The notes beneath the pieces were generated by a model. It did no database searches, was not told the origin of the DNA, and worked only from the letters and a program-made list of their open reading frames with translations. Made by a program: the position numbers and the translations under genes. Shown piece after piece: positions 45,503 to 53,632 of a stretch of 64,000 bases of DNA. Source of the DNA: Lactobacillus sp. CBA3605 (lineage in GTDB: Bacteria; Bacillota; Bacilli; Lactobacillales; Lactobacillaceae); the NCBI RefSeq assembly GCF_002970915.1, contig NZ_CP027190.1:1426001-1490000 (forward strand), read 5' to 3'. Numbering within the stretch: the first letter of the stretch is position 1; each line of letters starts with the position of its first letter.

Positions 45503-46576
45503 ATGTTTCCTGATGAAGCGAGCTTTAACAAAATGTATGGTGAACCAGAACCAATAAGGATTGCAGACTTTTTTCAAAATTCTCCGGTTATTTTACAAGA
45601 CGCTACAATCACGCCTTTTTTCACACAGCCACAATATAATGTTATTGATTTTAATAGGTTTATTGACCAAATTGCAGCAAAACATAGTCCAGCTCAGTTA
45701 CAGCTGGCGTATGCCTTTTTTATGGAGAAAGACGACATACTTGGTCATATTTTACAAGCGGCTGATGATGTCGATGGTCTTAAGCTAACGGAACAGGCAG
45801 ATGATGATATTGCTTTTAGATTTTTTATTTGTTGGATATTTGCCAAGCGATTAAACATGACAGCAATTATTGATTTGGCAAAGGTATTTCATTTGCTACT
45901 AAAATTCATGCTAGACAATCAGTTGCTTAATGCCCAAGCATACGCTGTTGTTCAGCGAATTGGCAATCAAGCTTTAATCGGCGTAGTCAAAGCTCGGCAG
46001 GCTGATAATCAGAATTTTAACCAAGAAATGATGTTATTCAGTCAAGGGCGCAAATTAGCTGACGAAATTTTTACTAAACCGAATTATACAATTGATGTCG
46101 GTAAGGCAAGAGTAGTCTTAGCTAAAATGGGACAACCGCAACCAGCGATGGCTACCTTTGTACCTCAGAAACCGTTAAAATTAAAAAAATATTTGGATCA
46201 GCATCAGTTAGACTTAGAACTGAAGCAAGCCCATCGCTTACTTAATAACTTTCAAATGGCGGTTAAAGATAAATTAGCACTATCAGATTGGACAGTTTAT
46301 GAATCATGGATTTTACAAATTCATCATAATATGGTGGTGAACTATAATCGACGATTACGACAATGGACACAAGAAAGCTTGCTGGCTTGTCTGATTAACA
46401 GCTATCAAGAAAACAGGACGCTTGATGCAACCCCAGCTGTTTTTCGTCTTTTCCAGCTCTATCTATTTTCGATTGAGGATCAAGGCGCCATTCAGAATGG
46501 TGAGCGCTTATTTATGGCTTTAGAGAATAGTTACAAGTATTACGTGACTAGTAGTACTAACGCGTTAGCGCACTAG
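45503..46576 (+). CDS. Protein of unknown function between two parS sites
   Basis: A 357-residue soluble protein with no signal peptide or membrane helix and no family I recognise. It is largely helical, rich in Gln, Leu and Phe. It has segments such as ADDDIAFRFFICWIFAKRLN near residue 103, LELKQAHRLLNNFQMAVKDKLALSDWTVYESWILQIHHNMV near 235-275 and RLFQLYLFSIEDQG near 315. GAGAGGATTTTTGCC precedes the ATG. It is monocistronic and flanked by parS sites 1 kb upstream and 55 bases downstream. A link to chromosome organisation would be speculation. Confidence 0.75.
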   Translation: MFPDEASFNKMYGEPEPIRIADFFQNSPVILQDATITPFFTQPQYNVIDFNRFIDQIAAKHSPAQLQLAYAFFMEKDDILGHILQAADDVDGLKLTEQADDDIAFRFFICWIFAKRLNMTAIIDLAKVFHLLLKFMLDNQLLNAQAYAVVQRIGNQALIGVVKARQADNQNFNQEMMLFSQGRKLADEIFTKPNYTIDVGKARVVLAKMGQPQPAMATFVPQKPLKLKKYLDQHQLDLELKQAHRLLNNFQMAVKDKLALSDWTVYESWILQIHHNMVVNYNRRLRQWTQESLLACLINSYQENRTLDATPAVFRLFQLYLFSIEDQGAIQNGERLFMALENSYKYYVTSSTNALAH

Positions 46577-46611
46577 CGTCATGTTTTTAGGTCAAAATGA
46601 CAATTGAAATC

Positions 46612-46665
46612 TGATACTCAAAGTGACAATTGTTTCACGTGAAACAATTGTCACTTTGAGTATCA
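46612..46665. repeat. Perfect 54-bp palindrome centred on parS site 3
   Basis: Bases 46612-46638 are the exact reverse complement of 46639-46665 without a spacer, and the 16 central bases (46631-46646) are TGTTTCACGTGAAACA, the parS consensus. The 19 extra bases on each arm (outer half TGATACTCAAAGTGACAAT) are not part of parS. In RNA the element would be a 25-bp hairpin and could end transcription from the upstream gene. In DNA it could extrude as a cruciform. Confidence 0.95.
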
Positions 46666-46799
46666 GGTAGTCAATACCGTAAAAGTTCGATTAAAACCAT
46701 GAGTGATTTTTAAGAAATACCAACCTAATCAATTGCAGTTAATGTTAAAATAATAACTGGATTATGTCATTTTAAATAAAAGGTTGGGGAAATTAACTC

Positions 46800-48290
46800 A
46801 TGAAACTTAAGAAACAAGTGTTATTAGCAATTGTCATGATGGTCGGGTTACTGGTTGGAACGGGACTCAACGGGCAAGCAGCGACGACGTATCAACGGTC
46901 AAAAATCACTAGCTTTGCGACCAGATGGTATTATTCAACGAATAGAACGGCTAAAGTTTATCAGATTAGTGGGGCTGCTAAAAAGACGAAGTTACGTGCT
47001 AACCATGCGTTGAAAAATTATACGCAGACTAACTGGAAAGCAACCAAACAAATGACCCTCAAACGAGGGAAGAAGTCATACCATTACTATTACGTGCAAA
47101 ATTCGAAACATGGTAAGGTGACGGGCTGGGTGTTAAGCAATAGCTTGAAGTCAGCTTTTGGCCGCTCGCTTAAGACGGGGACTAGTAACGGCATGACCCA
47201 ATATAAAGTTGATGGGATGAATTTATCTGCTTATTCAACACGGGCTTTTTCGACGGTGAAGATTGGCAATTATATGATGGGCCCCATCAAGTACCAATAC
47301 ATGTCCTCATATAAAAGGCTCGGTAGTTTTCAAACGAATCCTGAAACGTTAGGATTATTACGGCGCACGCGTGACAGTACTAGTCGCTATACGCTTAAAA
47401 CAAGCATGTATTTGCCAATTGATTATAAGAGTACACCGACTAATCGATTTACCAGCAAGAGTGTGCTTGGTAATCCCCAAAGTGCCACGTTCTCGAAAGA
47501 TGATCGTTATTTATACGTGATGTATACCGACAATACGAAGGCGAATAATGATAGTCAGCCAGGCTGGGTGATTCGCTATGACTGGAATCGATTAACTAGC
47601 TTAGGTGCCTCAAAAGCCGGTCGGATGGATATGTTGCGGCGGGCAACTAATCGGTACTGGCATGGGACAACGACGGCCTTTGATCGGCAAGTTTTAGCCT
47701 GTATCAAAGTTGGACCACGGTTTGCAACCGGCCATGCGCAGTCGTTGGCGTTAAATCCAAAAACCAATGAATTGTGGTTTATTAAAGCTTACAAGAATGG
47801 GTATCAAGCGACGGCGGAGCGGTTAAATGCGAACACGTTAAAGCCGAATGCCGCTGTGAAATTTCAATTAAAATCTAATGTTCACATGGGAAGTGTTTTA
47901 ACCTTTGATGATGCTGGCAATGCTTATTTCTGGGCACAAATGAAGACGGCCTGGCCCAAAGCGGGTGTCAATTCGGTTAAGATTTACCAAGGGAAATTAA
48001 GCACCAGCAATGTGCATTTTAAACTCGTGATGCAAGGGATTAATAAAGCTCCCGGTCAAGTCTTGCAATCGATGAGCTATAATACGAGCAATCATCGCCT
48101 TTACCTAGCATCGGATGAAAGTATTTTCTCGATACCGACAAATCGACTCGGTAAATTGCGAACGAACGATGTGAGTGCCAGCAATTTTAAGGGGAATCGT
48201 GAATTTGAAGGTTTAGTCTTTAAACATCGGTCCTCAACAGGTTATGTGCTAACTAATAAAGGACCCGAAATGATGCAAATGATGCGCTAA
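46800..48290 (+). CDS. Secreted protein with an SH3-like N-terminus and a propeller-like repeat region
   Basis: A 496-residue exported protein. Its signal peptide spans about 1-28 (cleavage at GQA-ATTY). A basic Tyr/Lys-rich domain (about 40-115, TAKVYQISGAAKKTKL ... KSYHYYYVQ ... GWVLSNSLK) resembles wall-binding SH3-like modules of lactobacilli. A long region (about 140-496) has recurring strand pairs such as PQSATFSKDDRYLYVMYTDN, AQSLALNPKTNELWFIKAY and LQSMSYNTSNHRLYLASDES, suggesting a beta-propeller. Such proteins are probably loosely wall-attached; the function is unknown. It lies 135 bases after the parS palindrome and ends at a terminator. Confidence 0.75.
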   Translation: MKLKKQVLLAIVMMVGLLVGTGLNGQAATTYQRSKITSFATRWYYSTNRTAKVYQISGAAKKTKLRANHALKNYTQTNWKATKQMTLKRGKKSYHYYYVQNSKHGKVTGWVLSNSLKSAFGRSLKTGTSNGMTQYKVDGMNLSAYSTRAFSTVKIGNYMMGPIKYQYMSSYKRLGSFQTNPETLGLLRRTRDSTSRYTLKTSMYLPIDYKSTPTNRFTSKSVLGNPQSATFSKDDRYLYVMYTDNTKANNDSQPGWVIRYDWNRLTSLGASKAGRMDMLRRATNRYWHGTTTAFDRQVLACIKVGPRFATGHAQSLALNPKTNELWFIKAYKNGYQATAERLNANTLKPNAAVKFQLKSNVHMGSVLTFDDAGNAYFWAQMKTAWPKAGVNSVKIYQGKLSTSNVHFKLVMQGINKAPGQVLQSMSYNTSNHRLYLASDESIFSIPTNRLGKLRTNDVSASNFKGNREFEGLVFKHRSSTGYVLTNKGPEMMQMMR

Positions 48291-48300
48291 CTTAGTGATT

Positions 48301-48337
48301 AACACGTTGGAAAGTAAAAATTTCTAGCGTGTTTTTT
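48301..48337 (+). terminator. Terminator after the secreted protein gene
   Basis: AACACGTT and AGCGTGTT pair (one G-U) around an A/T-rich loop, followed by a T run. Confidence 0.7.
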
Positions 48338-48422
48338 TAATGACCAGTTTAAAGGGACACATCTTTATGAACACCGTAGTATGATAGTTGAGATGAGTGA
48401 AATGAGAAAGGAGTCCTGAACA

Positions 48423-50384
48423 ATGGCAACAGTAGTAGCCGGGATTATTGCCCATGTGGATGCTGGAAAAACGACGCTTTCAGAGGCAATGTTGTATCAA
48501 GCGGGGGCGTTACGACAATTAGGTCGGGTTGATAAACGTGATGCCTTTTTGGATTCGGATGAGCTTGAAAAGCAACGAGGCATTACGATTTTTTCGCATC
48601 AAGCGAATTTACATTATCGAGAATTAGATCTCACGTTATTGGATACCCCCGGACACGTGGATTTTGCCACGCAAACGGAACAAGTTTTGAGCGTTTTAGA
48701 TATGGCGATTTTAGTAATTTCAGCCACAGATGGCGTCCAAGGCCATACCCGGACTTTGTGGCGGTTACTGTCACATTATCACGTGCCGACGATTATTTTT
48801 GTGAATAAAATGGACGCGCCAGCGACGGATCGTACGGCCATTCTACAACAATTGCAACAAGAATTGGCAGCCGGATGTGTTGATTTTGGAGATAATGACT
48901 TAACGACGGCGACTTATGAAACAATGGCCATGCAAAATGACACGGTGTTAGCTGATTATTTGGAGACGGAGCAACTCAGTGATGTCACCGTCCGAAAAAT
49001 GATTCAACAGCGTGAAGTTTTTCCCTGTTACTTTGGAGCAGCGCTTAAAACGACGGGGGTTACTGACTTACTCACCGGGCTTGATCACTGGACACAGCCG
49101 GTGACGTATCCTGAAAAATTTGGCGCACGGGTCTTTAAAATTTCACATGATGCCCAGGGTGAACGGCTGACGTGGCTACGGTTGACGGGCGGGACCTTGG
49201 CGACTAAAGCCCTACTTTTAGGTGATCAGAAAGTGAACCAACTGCGCGTTTATAATGGGACTAAATTTAAGAGCTTACCGACTTTATCAGCTGGAATGGT
49301 AGGTGTCATTCCAGGCTTGACCGGGACGTATCCGGGACAAGGCTTAGGCACTGAACCAGCTGGGCGGCCGCCGGAAATTCAGCCAGTCTTGAACTACACA
49401 CTTGATCTTAAAGGCCGTGATAGTCATGAATGTTTGCGGATTTTACGTCAGCTAGCTGATGAAGATCCCCAATTACATGTGGTTTGGTCCGAACAGCTCC
49501 AATCAATCCGGTTGCAACTCATGGGTCCGGTTCAACTTGAAATTCTGCAACAATTACTACACGATCGCTTTAATTTGGATGTTGGCTTTGATGAAGGCCA
49601 AATTCTTTATAAGGAAACGATTACTCATGCGGTGGAAGGGGTTGGCCATTTTGAACCCTTACGGCACTATGCGGAAGTTCATTTATTATTGGCGCCCACC
49701 GCACCTGGTAGTGGATTAACAGTGGCGTCACAATGTGATTTGGAAGTATTAGGTCGCAACTGGCAACATCAAGTTTTGAGTAATCTACAGGCCAAAACTC
49801 AGCTCGGGGTATTGACTGGGTCACCGTTAACCGATTTGAAAATTACACTGGTTAGTGGTAAGGCTAGCAATGTCCATTCAGTTGGTGGCGATTTTCGAGA
49901 AGCAACCTGGCGCGCGGTTCGGCAAGGTTTGATGATTTTGCAAACCACGGATCAATGTCAATTACTTGAACCGTGGTATCGTTTCAGCTTAGTAATTGGC
50001 ACCGACCAAGTGGGACGAGCATTGACGGATATTCAACGCATGAGCGGAACGTTTGACCCGCCGGAAGCTGGTCATGATGCAACTTTAACGACAATTACAG
50101 GGATGGCGCCAGTGGCCGAAATGCAAGCTTATTCGCAGGTGGTCCAAGCGTATACGCATGGTCAAGGACAACTGGACTGTGTCGTTGATGGCTATCGCCC
50201 TTGTCATAATGCTGCCGCAGTTATTGCAGACATGGCTTATCAACCAGTGGCGGATTTAGAAAATACACCAGATTCAGTTTTCTGTACGCATGGTGCTGGC
50301 TATCCTGTCTCTTGGGATGCGGTGCCGGCAATGGCACACGTGCCTTATACTTATACAGCCACTGATTTAGAAAAATTGAGCTAA
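48423..50384 (+). CDS. TetM/EF-G-like translational GTPase
   Basis: A 653-residue elongation-factor-like GTPase. G1 is AHVDAGKTT at residues 10-18, G2 EKQRGITI near 51, G3 DTPGHVDF near 77, and G4 VNKMDAP near 130. Domains II-V follow, with HECLRILRQLADEDPQLHV and FREATWRAVRQGLM in the C-terminal half. Length and motifs fit ribosomal-protection proteins (TetM, TetO, OtrA) rather than EF-G, which is longer. Chromosomal relatives are widespread in lactobacilli and do not always confer tetracycline resistance. AAAGGAGTCC precedes the ATG. It stands alone with terminators on both sides and has no mobile-element neighbours that would suggest recent transfer. Confidence 0.82.
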   Translation: MATVVAGIIAHVDAGKTTLSEAMLYQAGALRQLGRVDKRDAFLDSDELEKQRGITIFSHQANLHYRELDLTLLDTPGHVDFATQTEQVLSVLDMAILVISATDGVQGHTRTLWRLLSHYHVPTIIFVNKMDAPATDRTAILQQLQQELAAGCVDFGDNDLTTATYETMAMQNDTVLADYLETEQLSDVTVRKMIQQREVFPCYFGAALKTTGVTDLLTGLDHWTQPVTYPEKFGARVFKISHDAQGERLTWLRLTGGTLATKALLLGDQKVNQLRVYNGTKFKSLPTLSAGMVGVIPGLTGTYPGQGLGTEPAGRPPEIQPVLNYTLDLKGRDSHECLRILRQLADEDPQLHVVWSEQLQSIRLQLMGPVQLEILQQLLHDRFNLDVGFDEGQILYKETITHAVEGVGHFEPLRHYAEVHLLLAPTAPGSGLTVASQCDLEVLGRNWQHQVLSNLQAKTQLGVLTGSPLTDLKITLVSGKASNVHSVGGDFREATWRAVRQGLMILQTTDQCQLLEPWYRFSLVIGTDQVGRALTDIQRMSGTFDPPEAGHDATLTTITGMAPVAEMQAYSQVVQAYTHGQGQLDCVVDGYRPCHNAAAVIADMAYQPVADLENTPDSVFCTHGAGYPVSWDAVPAMAHVPYTYTATDLEKLS

Positions 50385-50386
50385 CT

Positions 50387-50425
50387 AAAAGCGTGGGACA
50401 ACTTGATTTTTGTCCTACGCTTTTT
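50387..50425. terminator. Bidirectional terminator between the GTPase gene and nth
   Basis: AAAAGCGTGGGACAA pairs with TTGTCCTACGCTTTT, with one mismatched position, around a short loop. A and T runs on the outer sides allow use by both convergent genes. Confidence 0.8.
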
Positions 50426-50437
50426 AACTTATCCGAC

Positions 50438-51088
50438 TTAGACTTCAGCCTCATTTTCTTCGTTTAATTTATCGCAATCAATAATTAACTGGCAAACTTC
50501 TTTAGCTGGTGTTAATTTCATGGAGTATTTGCGACCATATTCAATCATGGTATGGTGCGCTTGATGCAATTCCGCTGGTGCTAGTACCCCGACAATCTTA
50601 TTTTCGACCTGCAAAGGTGAGGCGGATTGATCGACAAAGTACAAGCGTTTGGCGATAGCTGAAACATGGGTATCCACTGCGAAGGTAGGTTGTTCAAAGA
50701 CGTCGCTCAAAACGACATTAGCGGTTTTTCGGCCGGCGCCGGGTAACGCCATCAGGTCTTTGCGGGTGGTTGGGACGACGTCATGCAAGTCTTCGTGTAC
50801 GATTCGCGCTGTTTTGATAATGTTTTTGGCTTTATTACGAAACAAGCCCACACTTCTGATGATGTCTTCAACGGCGGTGACATCCGCTACCATTAAGTCC
50901 TTTGGGGTTGGGTAAGCCGCAAACAAACGCGGTGTTACCTTGTTAACGGAAACGTCCGTCGCTTGAGCGCTTAAAATTACGGATATCAGGTATTGAAACG
51001 GGGTACGCGAATCTAATGATGGTCCCACTGGTCCAATCTCAGCTTCCATTTGATGAATTGCCCAAACAATCTGGTGGTCTTTTAACAT
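50438..51088 (-). CDS. nth: Endonuclease III-like DNA glycosylase/AP lyase
   Basis: A 216-residue protein with the helix-hairpin-helix motif LMALPGAGRKTANVVLSD (catalytic Lys in GRKTA, near residue 117) and the catalytic Asp in FAVDTHVSAIAKR near 135. It removes oxidised pyrimidines and cuts the abasic site. Endonuclease III normally ends with four Cys holding a 4Fe-4S cluster (C-x6-C-x2-C-x5-C). Here the tail reads GRKYSMKLTPAKEVCQLIIDCDKLNEE and keeps only two Cys, so the cluster is probably missing. I chose the ATG at 51088, just after AGTGGGG; a GTG at 51100 is an alternative. Confidence 0.93.
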   Translation of the reverse strand: MLKDHQIVWAIHQMEAEIGPVGPSLDSRTPFQYLISVILSAQATDVSVNKVTPRLFAAYPTPKDLMVADVTAVEDIIRSVGLFRNKAKNIIKTARIVHEDLHDVVPTTRKDLMALPGAGRKTANVVLSDVFEQPTFAVDTHVSAIAKRLYFVDQSASPLQVENKIVGVLAPAELHQAHHTMIEYGRKYSMKLTPAKEVCQLIIDCDKLNEENEAEV

Positions 51089-51283
51089 ATTAATCCCCAC
51101 TTCTTTCCACTTTTGATGGTCCTACTATCTGTTATCATACAATCTTTAATGAGTTAAGGCTATAATTATCTAAGTGTGAAAATTTAAATAAAAATCAGCT
51201 AACTGAACAAATGCGATTTGGCTATCATAACTAGACCAGTCGTGGATTTAAGTTACTGGTTATAGTTGCTTAAAATTAGTTAG

Positions 51284-51314
51284 TTGCCTTAAAGTTTACT
51301 TTAAGGGGTACACT
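51284..51314 (+). promoter_or_regulatory. MerR-type promoter and operator of the alcohol dehydrogenase gene
   Basis: TTGCCT (51284-51289) and TACACT (51309-51314) are 19 bases apart, the over-long spacing used by MerR-family activators. Between and overlapping them lies the perfect dyad CCTTAAAGT-TT-ACTTTAAGG (51287-51306), resembling operators of AdhR/NmlR-type regulators, which respond to aldehydes. No MerR gene lies in this window. Confidence 0.72.
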
Positions 51315-51344
51315 TAATTATATTAATAAGTTGAGGAGTGATTA

Positions 51345-52388
51345 ATGATGAAAACAGCAGTATTTATTGAACCTGGTAAAATGGTGGCACAAGATTTACC
51401 TAAAGCGACGATTAAAGCGCCAACAGATGCCGTCTTAAAGGTGGTCCGGGCCTGTGTCTGTGGTTCCGACCTTTGGTGGTATCGGGGCCTGGCCAAGCGA
51501 CCAGCTAATAGTCCCGCCGGCCACGAAGCGATTGGGATTGTTGAAAGTGTTGGGGCTGAAGTGACGAATGTGCAACCTGGTGATTTTGTGATTGCACCAT
51601 TTACCCATGGTTGTGGACATTGTGCTGCTTGTCTAGCTGGTTTTGATGGTGATTGCCAAAATAATACCGATTCAGAAGTTGTCGGTTACCAAGGTGAATA
51701 TTTACGGTTTACGAACGCTAATTGGGCTTTAGTCAAGATTCCCGGCCAACCCGCTGATTATACTGATGACCAATTAAATGATTTATTAACGTTATCCGAT
51801 GTGATGGCGACGGGTTATCATGCGGCTATTAGTGCGGAAGTTAAGGCTGGTGATACCGTAGTCGTTATGGGTGATGGTGCCGTTGGCTTATGTGGGGTGA
51901 TTGCGGCTAAATTATTGGGTGCTAAGCGGATTATTGCGATGAGCCGGCATGCTGATCGTCAACAATTAGCGCAAGAATTTGGCGCGACTGATATTGTTGC
52001 CGAACGCGGAACTGACGCAGTTGACCGGGTCATGGCGTTAACTGCTGGTGCCGGCGCTGATGCTGTTTTGGAATGTGTTGGAACGGCGCAATCAGTTGAT
52101 ACGGCAGTCAAAGTGGGCCGAGCCGGCGCAGTTGTTGGTCGTGTTGGGGTACCACAAAAAGCTGAGATGAATACGAATAACCTTTTTTGGAAAAATATCG
52201 GCTTACGTGGTGGGATTGCCGCAGTAACGACCGCTGATCGGCAAGTCTTATTAGACGCTGTTTTAAAGGGCGCCATTCATCCGGGCAAGGTCTTTACACA
52301 ACGCTTTGATTTAGACCATATTCAAGACGCTTATACAGCGATGGACCAACGAACGGCCATTAAATCATTGTTAGTGATTAGTGACTAA
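51345..52388 (+). CDS. Zinc-dependent medium-chain alcohol dehydrogenase
   Basis: A 347-residue MDR enzyme. Catalytic zinc ligands appear in ACVCGSDLWW (Cys near 38) and PAGHEAIG (His-Glu near 60). The structural zinc lobe is CGHCAACLAGFDGDC (four Cys, about 89-103). The nucleotide-binding motif VVMGDGAVGLCGV is near 175. It oxidises or reduces alcohols and aldehydes with NAD(P); the substrate is not determined. The site GAGGAG precedes two adjacent ATGs (51345 and 51348). The MerR-type operator upstream suggests induction by a reactive aldehyde or similar electrophile, which is inference. Confidence 0.9.
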   Translation: MMKTAVFIEPGKMVAQDLPKATIKAPTDAVLKVVRACVCGSDLWWYRGLAKRPANSPAGHEAIGIVESVGAEVTNVQPGDFVIAPFTHGCGHCAACLAGFDGDCQNNTDSEVVGYQGEYLRFTNANWALVKIPGQPADYTDDQLNDLLTLSDVMATGYHAAISAEVKAGDTVVVMGDGAVGLCGVIAAKLLGAKRIIAMSRHADRQQLAQEFGATDIVAERGTDAVDRVMALTAGAGADAVLECVGTAQSVDTAVKVGRAGAVVGRVGVPQKAEMNTNNLFWKNIGLRGGIAAVTTADRQVLLDAVLKGAIHPGKVFTQRFDLDHIQDAYTAMDQRTAIKSLLVISD

Positions 52389-52427
52389 TTGAATTATCTC
52401 ATCAAAGAAGTAAAACATTGCCAATGG

Positions 52428-52511
52428 GAGTTAAATCATTGTCCTAAAAGGGTTCTTGGCTATCGTATGCCAGCAGAGCTTTTATTCGACAAAGTGTTGC
52501 ACTTGGTTTAA
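52428..52511 (+). pseudogene. 3' remnant of an IS30-family transposase
   Basis: One frame reads ELNHCPKRVLGYRMPAELLF-DKVLHLV and stops at 52509-52511. This is the typical end of IS30-family transposases (LN.RPRK.LG..TP.E.F....LHL). Only about 27 codons are left. The following TTGCACTTGG-rich sequence may include the old terminal repeat. The body and the other end are absent. Confidence 0.7.
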
Positions 52512-52580
52512 CCATTCGTCGTACAAAACAAAAGGCGCTTTATCACGTCCTTAAAAGAACGTGTTTCTTCACCTAATCTC

Positions 52581-52630
52581 AAAAAATAGTCTGGTTTAAT
52601 CAGGATTCTGATTAAACCAGACTATTTTTT
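52581..52630. terminator. Bidirectional terminator at the end of yaaA
   Basis: A 23-bp perfect stem (52581-52603 with 52608-52630) around a four-base loop, with A6 and T6 at its outer ends. The yaaA stop codon (52624-52622) lies inside the stem. Confidence 0.92.
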
Positions 52631-53371
52631 ATAGCAAAAGACGAGACGGGTAGCTGTTGAATGGGCCGAATCAAAATAGTAGTCAGGATGATCGAACTGC
52701 TGAATAGTGGCAATGTCAGTCACTTGGTGTTCGGCAAGAAAGCGCACCATTGCGCCACGGGCCATTTTGGCCAAGGTGGCTTTAGTCTTTAACTTGCCGT
52801 TAACTAAGCTGGCAAAGACAATCGTGATAAAGGGTTGTTGCGGCTGCATGTAAGGGTAGATGGCCTTAGCGTACTCTTCAGAGGCTAAGTTAATTACGGG
52901 CTCAGTTGGCCCCAATTGTAAGGCTTGATAGAGGCGGTCACCCCAAAAATCATAAAGATTGTTAGTTCCCGCAACCGACAATTTGGCTTGAAATTCCAAC
53001 CGATAGGGTACGACGCCATCAAAGGGGCGTAGGCTGCCGTAGAAACCAGACAAGAGCCGTAAGTTTTCCTGACAATAAGCTAAGGCCGGAGCCGTAAAAA
53101 TGTCTGGAGCCATATACTGATACTGAATACCGCTAAAGCTGAACAGGGCGGGCGTCAAGTTCTGAGTTAGTTCTAAGTGTTGCAGCCAGTCGTAGTTGAT
53201 TTGGGCGAGCCGATCGCTACAATGCCACAGGGTTTTGGCAGCTGGATAGGATAAGCGGCGTAAAGCCTGCAAGATAAGTTGGGTGTGGGTTAAATACAGC
53301 GGTAAGGCAGCAACGGCAAAGGTGTCGGTATCCACGAGCATCTTTTTAGCGGGCGCAATAATAATTTTAAT
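52622..53371 (-). CDS. yaaA: Peroxide stress protein YaaA (DUF328), apparent ATT start
   Basis: The protein has the family signatures FSGIQYQYM near residue 80, LSGFYGSLRPFDGVVPYRLEFQAKL near 107, LYDFWG near 139 and FITIVFASLVNGKLKTKATLAKMARG near 181. YaaA lowers free iron and protects DNA from peroxide. YaaA proteins start MKIIIAPAKKM. Here the codons for KIIIAPAKKM are all present, but the place of Met is ATT (53371-53369), seven bases after a good site AGAAGG (53384-53379). The first standard start codon is the internal ATG at 53341, which would remove this conserved strand and has no site of its own. I therefore give the ATT start (249 residues). A point mutation of ATG is the alternative. 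Confidence 0.85.
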   Translation of the reverse strand: MKIIIAPAKKMLVDTDTFAVAALPLYLTHTQLILQALRRLSYPAAKTLWHCSDRLAQINYDWLQHLELTQNLTPALFSFSGIQYQYMAPDIFTAPALAYCQENLRLLSGFYGSLRPFDGVVPYRLEFQAKLSVAGTNNLYDFWGDRLYQALQLGPTEPVINLASEEYAKAIYPYMQPQQPFITIVFASLVNGKLKTKATLAKMARGAMVRFLAEHQVTDIATIQQFDHPDYYFDSAHSTATRLVFCYKK

Positions 53372-53632
53372 AACGAGGCCTTCTTTCAGAGATAATCAGG
53401 CCTTAAGTTTAGCATAGGATCAGCGTTGACACCGTAAATAAATCTGACCATGTGAAAAATGTACATAATTTTGGCCCAAACACTGTAGCTATTGTCCCTT
53501 ATCCAAAGACAATGTAAGTGTTACCATATAGGCGTAGTAAGGAATAACTAGTTATTGTCATTAACATCGTCATCATTAAATATAATTAAATCATTCACAA
53601 TCAAGACTGTTTCATCAAGGAGGTTATTTTTC

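Noticed and set aside
48423..50384. Recently acquired tetracycline resistance gene
   Set aside because: The protein is TetM-like, but codon use looks native and no transposon or integrase lies nearby; a chromosomal relative is more likely.
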